Source of the DNA: Ruminococcus sp.
Lineage (GTDB): Bacteria > Bacillota > Clostridia > Oscillospirales > Ruminococcaceae
DNA: 7,261 bases
Direction: 5' to 3'
Assembly: GCA_031262625.1 (NCBI GenBank)
Contig: JAISHJ010000027.1
Span: forward strand, 1 to 7,261
Below the pieces are notes generated by a model. It worked only from the letters and a program-made list of their open reading frames with translations. It was not told the DNA's origin and did not search any database. Within the stretch, counting starts at the first letter, position 1. Each line of letters starts with the position of its first letter. Shown piece after piece: positions 1-5,304 of the stretch. The translations under genes were made by a program, and so were the position numbers.

Positions 1-380
1 GAACCGGGATTTGCGCCGTCATAGAGGAGATAATCGGCAAGTTCTGACGGAGAATCGCCTTTCCCGAACCTTATCGCCTGAATTATCGGAACGCCGAAAC
101 TTTTTAGCTTTGCCAAAAAGTCATCATTCTGACTGCCGTGAAGCTGTGCGGCTTGAATTACTCCATAATCAAAAAGTATCGCTATGTCTTCCGGAGAAGT
201 ATCGGTAAATACACCTACGCACTCTGTTTTGGCATTAATTGCTTTACGAAGTTTCATTGCTTCAAAAGCTGTAACCTGTCGTTTTGACGGCGCGAACACA
301 AAACCTGTATAATCGGGAGCGTACGCGTTAATCACATTCGCATCGGAAAGCGTTCTTATTCCGCAAATTTTAATCTTCAT
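1..380 (-). CDS. trpF: Phosphoribosylanthranilate isomerase, 3' end cut by window edge
   Basis: The enzyme isomerises N-(5'-phosphoribosyl)anthranilate to carboxyphenylamino-deoxyribulose phosphate, the step before TrpC in cytoplasmic tryptophan synthesis. The reading frame opens with ATG at 380 and stays open for 126 codons to the window edge; the family is usually about 200 residues, so roughly the last third lies outside. Family landmarks seen: KICG at residues 4-7 with the presumed catalytic Cys6, GFVFAPSKR at 26-34, VGVFTD at 55-60, AQLHG at 78-82, and LLYDG at 118-122, where Asp121 fits the general acid. A GAGGAA ribosome binding site (386-391) sits 5 bases before the ATG. The gene starts 23 bases after the trpC stop, so it belongs to the same operon. 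It is monofunctional and not fused to TrpC as in enterobacteria. Identification is firm; only the C-terminus is unseen. Confidence 0.95.
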   Translation of the reverse strand, partial: MKIKICGIRTLSDANVINAYAPDYTGFVFAPSKRQVTAFEAMKLRKAINAKTECVGVFTDTSPEDIAILFDYGVIQAAQLHGSQNDDFLAKLKSFGVPIIQAIRFGKGDSPSELADYLLYDGANPG

Positions 381-403
381 GTCGGTTCCTCAGTTCACAA
401 GAA

Positions 404-1243
404 TTAGAGACGATAAATCAAATCGAGCCAAGAAGTCCAGTCATTCATAAGTCTCGTTTTGTTATTTGAGCGCATGAGTGCCTCCCCGATAAGCACAGCA
501 TCTGCGTTAATCTGTAAAGCCTTTGTAATATCCTGCGCGTTCCAAATCCCGCTTTCGGAAACGTAAAGAATGTTTTCCGGAACGAGCGAACGATACCTTG
601 CGGCACGTTTAGTGTCTACTTCAAAAGTTTTAAGGTCTCGATTATTTACGCCTACAATCTTTGCTCCTGCCGACAGCGCGATATAAATTTCACGCGCATC
701 GTGACATTCGACAAGTGCATCCATTCGGAGACTTTTTGCCAGATGAATGTAATGACTAAGAGTAGATTCATCGAGTAATGATACTATAAGTAAAATTGCC
801 GAAGCGCCTAAAACCTTCGCTTGATATATTTGGTATTCTGAGACGACAAAATCTTTCCGCAAACAAGGCAGGTCTACCGCCTGCGAAATTTCTTTTAGGT
901 AGGAGTCGTCCCCCAAAAAATATTTCGGCTCGGTTAATACTGAGATTGCATCAGCACCGGCGGATTCATACTCCTCCGCAATCATTAAGTAGTCGAAATC
1001 TTCCGCGATAACGCCTTTTGACGGCGAAGCTTTCTTAATTTCACAGATTAAAGCAAGCCGCGGTTTACTAAGTGCCTGATAGAAGCTGAATTCTCCGCAG
1101 GCGTAGTCGGGCATACCCGAAGGAACTTCATCAAGCTTTAATTCCATCGCGGCGCCTTTCATATCTAAAAGCGGAATTTTCTCCATATCAAGCTTAACAC
1201 GCTCACGTGCATGATCTGCAATTTCTTTTAATATATCATTCAT
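404..1243 (-). CDS. trpC: Indole-3-glycerol phosphate synthase
   Basis: This 279-residue TIM-barrel enzyme closes the indole ring, turning carboxyphenylamino-deoxyribulose phosphate into indole-3-glycerol phosphate with loss of CO2 and water. The catalytic set known from archaeal IGPS can be matched: Glu68 and Lys70 in CEIKKASPSKG, Lys130 in LRKDF, Glu179 in LVECHD, Asn200 in VGVNNRDL and Ser231 in VSESGI. Phosphate-binding glycine motifs follow near VLIGEAL (250-256). It is slightly longer than the usual 255-265 residues, mainly at the N-terminus. The ATG overlaps the trpD stop by four bases (ATGA), and the AAGGGGA ribosome binding site (1251-1257) lies inside the trpD C-terminal codons, which points to translational coupling. 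It is a single-domain enzyme with trpF as a separate gene downstream. No key residue is missing. Confidence 0.97.
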   Translation of the reverse strand: MNDILKEIADHARERVKLDMEKIPLLDMKGAAMELKLDEVPSGMPDYACGEFSFYQALSKPRLALICEIKKASPSKGVIAEDFDYLMIAEEYESAGADAISVLTEPKYFLGDDSYLKEISQAVDLPCLRKDFVVSEYQIYQAKVLGASAILLIVSLLDESTLSHYIHLAKSLRMDALVECHDAREIYIALSAGAKIVGVNNRDLKTFEVDTKRAARYRSLVPENILYVSESGIWNAQDITKALQINADAVLIGEALMRSNNKTRLMNDWTSWLDLIYRL

Positions 1244-2262
1244 TCGCGTGTCCCCTTTACAAAGAGTTCCATTTGTTTATAAGCCGCTCCCGAATCAATA
1301 ATGTCAGATGCAGTTTTTATTCCGTCTGCAATCGAAACTTCCGGGCGGGCTATGTGGATAGCGGCGGCACTGTTAAGTATAACGGCGTTTCGCTTTGCAC
1401 CTTTTTCGTTGCCCGAGAGTATATTTTTGGTTATTTCTGCATTATCGGCAGGACTTCCGCCCACAAGTTCCGACTTCTCACAGCGCGGAATTCCGAAATC
1501 TTCCGGGGTTACTACAGAAGTTTTTTGGAAGCCGTCCCGTACTTCGCAGATTGTGGTAGAAGAACTTACCGAAAGTTCATCAAGACCGTCGTGTCCGTAA
1601 ACCACAAGAGCGTTTTTTACTCCGAGGTTTGAAAGCACCTTCGCGAGCGGTTCAACAAGTTCCTCCGAATAAACGCCGAGAAGTTCCATATTTGCTCCGG
1701 CAGGGTTAACGAGAGGACCTAAGATATTGAAGATAGTACGGATGCCTAATTCTTTCCGCACAGGCGCTACATACTTCATCGCTATATGGTAATTTTGCGC
1801 AAATAGAAAGCACATATTAAGCTTGCGGAGAAGTTCCAAACTCTTTTCAGGCGAGATAGTAATGTCCGCGCCGAGGGCTTCGAGACAGTCTGCCGCTCCG
1901 CTTTTTGAGGAAGCGGCGCGGTTGCCGTGCTTTGCTACCGGAATTCCTGCCGCAGAGATAACGAAAGCGGAAGTTGTGGAAATATTAAAAGAATTTGATT
2001 TGTCGCCGCCTGTCCCCACAATTTCGAGAACATTCATAAAGTGGAGGAGTCTCACGCAGTGTTTGCGCATACCCGAAGCGGAAGCCGTAATCTCTTCGAT
2101 TGTTTCGCCCTTTACGCTCATTGCCGTGAGGTATGCAGCCATCTGGATTTCGGTTGCCTTGCCGCTCATAATTTCGTCCATGACAGCTTCTGCCATTTCA
2201 TAGGAAAGGTTCTGCTTCGCCGCCGCAAGCTTTATCGCTTCCTTAATGATTAGTTCTTGCAT
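1240..2262 (-). CDS. trpD: Anthranilate phosphoribosyltransferase
   Basis: The 340-residue enzyme transfers phosphoribose from PRPP to anthranilate, the second committed step of tryptophan synthesis. It has the usual length and order: a small helical N-terminal domain (about 1-70), then the nucleoside phosphorylase-like alpha/beta domain. PRPP and metal motifs are intact: GTGGD at 83-87, NIST at 93-96, KHGNRAASSKSG at 111-122 and DGLDE at 225-229. Arg170, in PVRKELGIRTIFNILGPL, fits the anthranilate-contacting arginine. There is no glutamine amidotransferase domain fused in front, since trpG is its own gene. The ATG begins one base after the trpG stop. Its GGAGGT ribosome binding site (2271-2276) is written within the last codons of trpG. 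Its stop overlaps the trpC start by four bases. Confidence 0.97.
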   Translation of the reverse strand: MQELIIKEAIKLAAAKQNLSYEMAEAVMDEIMSGKATEIQMAAYLTAMSVKGETIEEITASASGMRKHCVRLLHFMNVLEIVGTGGDKSNSFNISTTSAFVISAAGIPVAKHGNRAASSKSGAADCLEALGADITISPEKSLELLRKLNMCFLFAQNYHIAMKYVAPVRKELGIRTIFNILGPLVNPAGANMELLGVYSEELVEPLAKVLSNLGVKNALVVYGHDGLDELSVSSSTTICEVRDGFQKTSVVTPEDFGIPRCEKSELVGGSPADNAEITKNILSGNEKGAKRNAVILNSAAAIHIARPEVSIADGIKTASDIIDSGAAYKQMELFVKGTRE

Positions 2263-2263
2263 A

Positions 2264-2833
2264 TTATGTTACCTCCAAAAAATTTTTTATGATAATTTTC
2301 CCTGCCGGAGTTAATATTGATTCCGGGTGAAACTGTACGCCGTAAATATGGTTTATATTATCTTCGACCGCCATAATTTCATTATCGTCCGAAACTGCCG
2401 TAATCTCTAAATCTTTCGGAAAATCCGTCCGTGAAGCGGAAAGGGAATGGTATCGTGCAACTTTGATTTTTTCATTAATTCCGCGAAAAAGTACTGAATC
2501 GCCGCAAATATCTATATCCGACTGTTTTCCGTGCATAAGTTTTTTCGCGTAAGTTACTGTTCCGCCATATGCTTCGACGATTGCCTGATGCCCTAAGCAT
2601 ACGCCGAGGATAGGGATTTTCCCGCGAAAATGTTTTATAACTTCTTCACAGATACCGGCATCGGCAGGCTTTCCCGGTCCGGGCGAGATAATGATATGTG
2701 AGGGCGAGATTTGGGAAATTACTCCGAGCGTGATTTTATCGTTCCGCACAGTTTTTATTTCCGGCGATTGTTCGCCTATTAATTGGTATAAATTATAGGT
2801 GAAACTGTCGTAATTATCTATTAAGAGTATCAT
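2264..2833 (-). CDS. trpG: Anthranilate synthase component II (glutamine amidotransferase)
   Basis: The class I amidotransferase subunit releases ammonia from glutamine and passes it to TrpE for anthranilate formation. From the ATG at 2833 it is 189 residues, the normal size for stand-alone TrpG. It begins with the family-typical MILLIDNYDSFTYNL. Seen motifs: oxyanion-region PGPG at 51-54, nucleophile elbow GVCLGHQ with Cys79, and GVQFHPES with His169 and Glu171 completing the triad. An in-frame GTG at 2842 would add Met-Ile-Ile, but that codon falls inside the GGTGAT ribosome binding match, so the ATG at 2833 is preferred. The gene overlaps the end of trpE by 20 bases. A PabA role in folate synthesis is possible for this family and some bacteria share one subunit, but the operon position argues for TrpG. 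Confidence 0.96.
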   Translation of the reverse strand: MILLIDNYDSFTYNLYQLIGEQSPEIKTVRNDKITLGVISQISPSHIIISPGPGKPADAGICEEVIKHFRGKIPILGVCLGHQAIVEAYGGTVTYAKKLMHGKQSDIDICGDSVLFRGINEKIKVARYHSLSASRTDFPKDLEITAVSDDNEIMAVEDNINHIYGVQFHPESILTPAGKIIIKNFLEVT

Positions 2834-4277
2834 TATAATCACCCCCCGCGACGGCTGAAATTGATTTCATGACCGATTTGAGTTTATTATTACACTCGTC
2901 ATATTCGTTTTCGGGAATACTGTCGGCGACAATTCCCGCGCCTGAACGGGCGTAAACGCTTCCGCCTTTTTTGTAGGCAAGGCGTATAGCTATACAGAGG
3001 TCTGCATCCCCCGAAAAGGCAAGGTAACCTATCGCGCCGCCGTAGATCCCGCGCGAGGAATGTTCAAGTTCGTGAATAATCTCACAGGCGCGGATTTTCG
3101 GTGCTCCCGACAGCGTTCCTGCCGGAATTACCGCGCTTACGGCATCAATTGCCGAAAGCCCCTCGCGAAGCTGCCCTGTAACTTCGCTGCCGATATGCAT
3201 GACGTGTGAAAAACTTAAAATATCCATGTATCGCGGGACTTTCACAGTGCCGATTTCGGAGACTTTCCCAACGTCATTTCTACCGAGGTCAACGAGCATA
3301 TTGTGTTCGGCGCGCTCCTTTTCGTCGGCGAGGAGTTCCGCCTCAAGAGCTTTATCTTCTTTAGGATTTGCGCCGCGCTTTCGCGTACCGGCAAGGGGAA
3401 ACGTGCTGACAACACCGTCATGAACAGAAACGAGTGTTTCGGGAGCAGAGCCGGCAATTTCAACTTCATCGCTTGAAAAATATAACATATACGGTGAAGG
3501 ATTCGTCTTTTTTTGATACTCATAAGCTTCAAAAAGCGAGCCGGAAGCTTTCGCATAAAGGCGGTTTGAGAGCACAATCTGGAATATATCGCCTTCTCTG
3601 ATATATTGTTTTGCCTGTTCAACCATTTTACAGAATTCGTACCTTTCCATATCGGGGACAAATTCCGAAAGAAGCGTAAGCTTTTGCGGCACTATAGGTA
3701 TACCGTTATGAAGTATCTCTGAAAGATGTTCAAGTTCATAATTTGCTCTGTTATAGTTTTCCTCAATATGGTCTGTTTTAATATTAATAATCAGATAACA
3801 GCAGTTTTCTTTCCTGTCGAAAGCGATTACTCTCTTAAACATCATAAGGTCAATGTCGTTGAATTCGCCGTCATCCGACAGGAGCGGCAAAGTCGGCTCT
3901 TCATATGCTATAAAGTCAAAGGATAAAAAGCCGACAAGTCCTCCCGTAAACGGCGGCAGACCGGGTAATTTCGGCGAGCGGTTGTTCTCCATAATCCTTG
4001 CAATAGCCCGCTTTGGGTCGCTTTCGTTAATGTCAACCGAGCCGTTAATAGTCATAACGTGGTTTTTTACGGTAATTTCCATATCGGGTTCAAAGCCGAT
4101 AAATGTGTAACGTGCGTTACAAGTATTTTCAGCAGACTCAAGTATGAAGCAGTGGTTAGAAAGTCCGCGAAGTATAAGGAAAATTTCTGCGGGCGATTTA
4201 TTAAACTTTGTAAGCTTTTTACACAGCGGAAAAAGTGAATAGCCGCTGCTCATGTTCTTAATGTCATTAATATCCAT
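2814..4277 (-). CDS. trpE: Anthranilate synthase component I
   Basis: TrpE uses chorismate and ammonia from TrpG to make anthranilate plus pyruvate, the first committed step. From the ATG at 4277 it has 487 residues. The N-terminal domain (about 12-160) carries ILES at 45-48, matching the LLES element that binds feedback-inhibiting tryptophan, so allosteric inhibition is expected. The chorismate-binding domain (about 215-475) shows IREGDIFQIVLSNR (226-239), GSAPETLV (276-283), PLAGTRKRG (294-302), ERAEHNMLVDLGRND (321-335), PAGTLSGAPK (385-394) and RSGAGIVADS (444-453). These fit TrpE; PabB is the main alternative, and ILES plus the operon argue against it. An in-frame GTG at 4286 could add three residues but lies inside the ribosome binding match. 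This is the first gene after the T-box leader. Confidence 0.96.
   Translation of the reverse strand: MDINDIKNMSSGYSLFPLCKKLTKFNKSPAEIFLILRGLSNHCFILESAENTCNARYTFIGFEPDMEITVKNHVMTINGSVDINESDPKRAIARIMENNRSPKLPGLPPFTGGLVGFLSFDFIAYEEPTLPLLSDDGEFNDIDLMMFKRVIAFDRKENCCYLIINIKTDHIEENYNRANYELEHLSEILHNGIPIVPQKLTLLSEFVPDMERYEFCKMVEQAKQYIREGDIFQIVLSNRLYAKASGSLFEAYEYQKKTNPSPYMLYFSSDEVEIAGSAPETLVSVHDGVVSTFPLAGTRKRGANPKEDKALEAELLADEKERAEHNMLVDLGRNDVGKVSEIGTVKVPRYMDILSFSHVMHIGSEVTGQLREGLSAIDAVSAVIPAGTLSGAPKIRACEIIHELEHSSRGIYGGAIGYLAFSGDADLCIAIRLAYKKGGSVYARSGAGIVADSIPENEYDECNNKLKSVMKSISAVAGGDYNDTLNR
2838..2847 (-). promoter_or_regulatory. trpG ribosome binding site, inside trpE codons
   Basis: On the minus strand GGGGGGTGAT matches the 16S complement TAAGGAGGTGAT at eight of its last nine bases, with the GG-core about 8 bases before the ATG at 2833. 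It lies within the final trpE codons (Ala-Gly-Gly-Asp), so ribosomes finishing trpE run over it. It decides the trpG start in favour of 2833, because the competing GTG at 2842 is part of the site itself. Confidence 0.8.
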
Positions 4278-4281
4278 TATA

Positions 4282-4287
4282 ATCACC
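4282..4287 (-). promoter_or_regulatory. trpE ribosome binding site
   Basis: GGTGAT on the minus strand matches the end of the anti-Shine-Dalgarno complement (AAGGAGGTGAT) and sits four bases before the ATG at 4277. The upstream GGA core of a strong site is missing (AAAAAC instead), so this site is weaker than that of trpG. The 13 bases from here through the ATG are identical to those at the trpG start. Confidence 0.65.
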
Positions 4288-4313
4288 GTTTTTTCGGATT
4301 AGGAAGGTTTTTT

Positions 4314-4354
4314 AAACTAAAAACCGTCCCTAAGTTATAATAACTCAAGGACGG
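4314..4354 (-). terminator. T-box-controlled intrinsic terminator before trpE
   Basis: On the minus strand CCGTCCTTGAGTT (4342-4354) pairs with AACTTAGGGACGG (4324-4336) as a 13-base-pair stem with two G-T pairs, followed by TTTTTAGTTT (4314-4323). Its 5' strand shares 4345-4354 with the antiterminator, so the two helices exclude each other. This is the switch of the T-box. It would also stop read-through transcripts from the PH-domain gene upstream. Confidence 0.95.
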
Positions 4355-4380
4355 AATACTATTCCGCGGTGCCACCTTGA
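4345..4380 (-). promoter_or_regulatory. T-box sequence and antiterminator helix
   Basis: On the minus strand TCAAGG (4375-4380) pairs perfectly with CCTTGA (4345-4350). Then comes the 7-base bulge TGGCACC (4368-4374), followed by GCGGAAT (4361-4367) pairing with ATTCCGT (4351-4357), with one G-T pair, across a 3-base loop AGT. This is the textbook T-box antiterminator. The bulge TGGC is complementary to a tRNA 3' end of GCCA with G at position 73. Confidence 0.95.
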
Positions 4381-4381
4381 T

Positions 4382-4407
4382 ACGGAAAAAAGTCGCCTTT
4401 ATTCCGC
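4382..4407 (-). other. Stem III-like hairpin of the T-box leader
   Basis: On the minus strand GCGGAA pairs with TTCCGT (one G-T pair), then a T-T mismatch, then AAAG pairs with CTTT, closed by a GCGA (GNRA-type) tetraloop at 4393-4396. It sits just before the T-box, the usual place of Stem III. Its 5' strand GCGGAAT repeats the one in the antiterminator. Confidence 0.75.
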
Positions 4408-4534
4408 GCTTTGCAGGATGCAAAAAACATCAAGAAGACTAATCTTAAAGATGCAGACACATCCCTCACAACTAACGTATGCGTTCACGTCACAGCCTAC
4501 TTGAAATAAATTCTTTCGGTGTGCCCTCGGCGGA

Positions 4535-4537
4535 CCA
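4535..4537 (-). other. Candidate UGG (Trp) specifier codon of the T-box
   Basis: TGG lies on the 3' side of the internal loop just above the lower Stem I helix (TCCGC at 4530-4534), which is where the specifier is read in T-box leaders. The codon matches the operon product. The next base is T rather than the purine often found there, and the last G could pair with C4616, so the register is not certain. Two other TGGs in Stem I (4612-4614 and 4572-4574) are placed less well. Confidence 0.55.
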
Positions 4538-4678
4538 TTATTCTAACCCGAATTTCACACGCGGCTCTCAGCCAGACTGCAAAATAAAGGCAAATCGCCC
4601 GAACTTTGCACCCATGTCCGCACTCTCTGTAATGCTCGCAGTTAGTTTTACTCCCGCTTCAACGGTTTTATGTTTAGC

Positions 4679-4707
4679 ATTATATATTAAGTACTCGCTT
4701 TTGTCAA
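4679..4707 (-). promoter_or_regulatory. Consensus sigma-70/SigA-type promoter of the trp operon
   Basis: Minus-strand TTGACA (4702-4707), a spacer of exactly 17 bases and TATAAT (4679-4684) match both consensus hexamers perfectly. The start point is expected near 4672. Upstream of the -35 box the minus strand has runs such as ATTTTTT and AATTTT (about 4715-4736) that could act as an UP element. I see no operator-like inverted repeat over the promoter, which fits control by the T-box alone. Confidence 0.92.
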
Positions 4708-4734
4708 GCCTTTTCGGTAAAATTCATAAAAAAT

Positions 4735-5112
4735 TCACAAAATATATTCTGATATAACTTTACATATTTCTAAAATTTTCGAGTTGCCGGAAAATTCAAA
4801 ACATACCATTCCAAGACCGGAAAAGTATAGCTGAAGTTCGGAATCAATGTCGATTACGCCGGAGGTTTCGACAGAAAAAGACTGAATTTTCCTATAGGGC
4901 AGGGTAGTTATATCGCGTTTTTTACCGGTTACTCCTTCGACATTTATCGCTATCACACGCTTATTGGTAAAAATTACACCGTCGCGGATAGTCTGATAAG
5001 CTTCGATTATGTATTCGCCATCAATCAGAATCGGCTTGATTTTCTTCGCTGCACCTGTTTCGTCATTGTGCCTTGTGAGTTTAAAAAGCTTAGCGTTTTC
5101 AAAATCTATCAT
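4735..5112 (-). CDS. Small bacterial PH-domain protein (PF08000/DUF1696-like)
   Basis: This encodes a 125-residue protein that is almost entirely one bacterial pleckstrin-homology domain. Recognised by pattern: KPILIDGEYIIEAY (26-39), then IRDGVIFTNKRVI (42-54), EGVTGKKRD (59-67), LPYRKIQSFSVETSG (71-85), IDIDSELQLYFSG (87-99) and a final helix SKILEICKVISEYIL (111-125), as in PF08000. No signal peptide or membrane segment is seen, so it is probably cytoplasmic. The cellular role of such stand-alone domains is poorly known and I do not assign one. The frame is open upstream to 5199, but AAGAGG at 5120-5125 with 7-base spacing supports the ATG at 5112, and the longer version would translate through a hairpin. 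The gene ends 27 bases before the trp -35 box. Function, own promoter and own terminator are unclear. Confidence 0.85.
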   Translation of the reverse strand: MIDFENAKLFKLTRHNDETGAAKKIKPILIDGEYIIEAYQTIRDGVIFTNKRVIAINVEGVTGKKRDITTLPYRKIQSFSVETSGVIDIDSELQLYFSGLGMVCFEFSGNSKILEICKVISEYIL

Positions 5113-5119
5113 AAAAAAA

Positions 5120-5125
5120 CCTCTT
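5120..5125 (-). promoter_or_regulatory. Ribosome binding site deciding the PH-domain gene start
   Basis: AAGAGG on the minus strand followed by seven T residues and ATG at 5112. No comparable site precedes the earlier in-frame ATG at 5199. It begins a few bases after the 5134-5172 hairpin. Confidence 0.75.
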
Positions 5126-5131
5126 AATACT

Positions 5132-5172
5132 AAAATTCGGGGTGTATTATTCTGTATAATAAACCCCGAATT
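5132..5172 (-). terminator. Strong hairpin, probable terminator of the xylB-transaldolase transcript
   Basis: On the minus strand a 39-base inverted repeat (5134-5172) forms 10 base pairs (AATTCGGGGT with ACCCCGAATT), one T-C mismatch, then 6 more pairs around a 5-base loop. The T run that follows is short (TTTT, overlapping the stem end, then AGTATT), so termination may be partial. It sits about 130 bases after the transaldolase stop and about 20 bases before the PH-domain start codon, so it could also fold in a leader of that gene. Confidence 0.65.
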
Positions 5173-5304
5173 AACTATTTGTATTTTAGTGAGCAGCAAA
5201 GCGCGACAGTCCGCAGTTTACTCGTAGAGTTACCGCTCTGTACAGCTTCCGCGGTAACGATACCGCTCCAAAGTATACCCCACGCCTTCCGGTCTGAACG
5301 GACT
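5173..5304 (-). other. Structured non-coding stretch after the transaldolase gene
   Basis: No convincing gene is seen here. On the minus strand AGTCCG (5299-5304, starting at the last base of the transaldolase stop) can pair with CGGACT (5208-5213). Inside are a perfect 6-base-pair hairpin GCGGTA-TCGT-TACCGC (5251-5266) and a smaller one, AGAG with CTCT (5226-5239), whose loop repeats CGGTAA. The element GAGCGGTA occurs twice, and CTGTACAG at 5238-5245 is a perfect palindrome. This could be a structured 3' untranslated region, an unknown RNA, or decayed sequence. No clear promoter for the next gene is seen. Confidence 0.45.

Larger units (their letters stand above)
4311..4672 (-). promoter_or_regulatory. 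T-box leader of the trp operon, predicted tRNA-Trp sensor
   Basis: This untranslated leader lies between the trp promoter and trpE. In T-box RNAs a specifier codon in Stem I pairs with a tRNA anticodon, and an uncharged 3' end pairs with the antiterminator bulge, allowing transcription past a terminator. Seen here: the AGAGAG element at 4623-4628 at the base of Stem I; lower Stem I pairing GCGGA (4617-4621) with TCCGC (4530-4534); a long imperfect hairpin at 4416-4464; a Stem III-like hairpin at 4382-4407 with a GCGA tetraloop; the canonical T-box with antiterminator (4345-4380); and a terminator (4314-4354). The bulge reads TGGC, whose C would pair with discriminator G73, the usual base of bacterial tRNA-Trp. 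About 40 bases precede the AGAGAG element. The exact 5' end is inferred from the promoter. Confidence 0.93.

Noticed and set aside
1823..2203. Plus-strand open frame of 126 codons opposite trpD
   Set aside because: It is antisense to the GTGGD and KHGNRA regions of trpD, with no recognisable protein features.
3242..3661. Minus-strand open frame of 139 codons inside trpE
   Set aside because: It is out of frame within the chorismate-binding domain coding region, has low-complexity basic composition and is a shadow of trpE.
4424..4672. Trp-rich leader peptide or TRAP-type repeats as the mode of trp regulation
   Set aside because: I saw no short frame with clustered Trp codons after a ribosome binding site and no regularly spaced GAG/TAG repeats. 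The T-box accounts for the leader.
4479..4757. Plus-strand open frame of 92 codons across the trp leader
   Set aside because: It lies over the T-box Stem I/II and the promoter, whose structure explains the sequence. It shows no family resemblance.
5113..5199. N-terminal extension of the PH-domain protein to the ATG at 5199
   Set aside because: It would be translated through the 5134-5172 hairpin, has no good ribosome binding site, and the domain family starts near the ATG at 5112.
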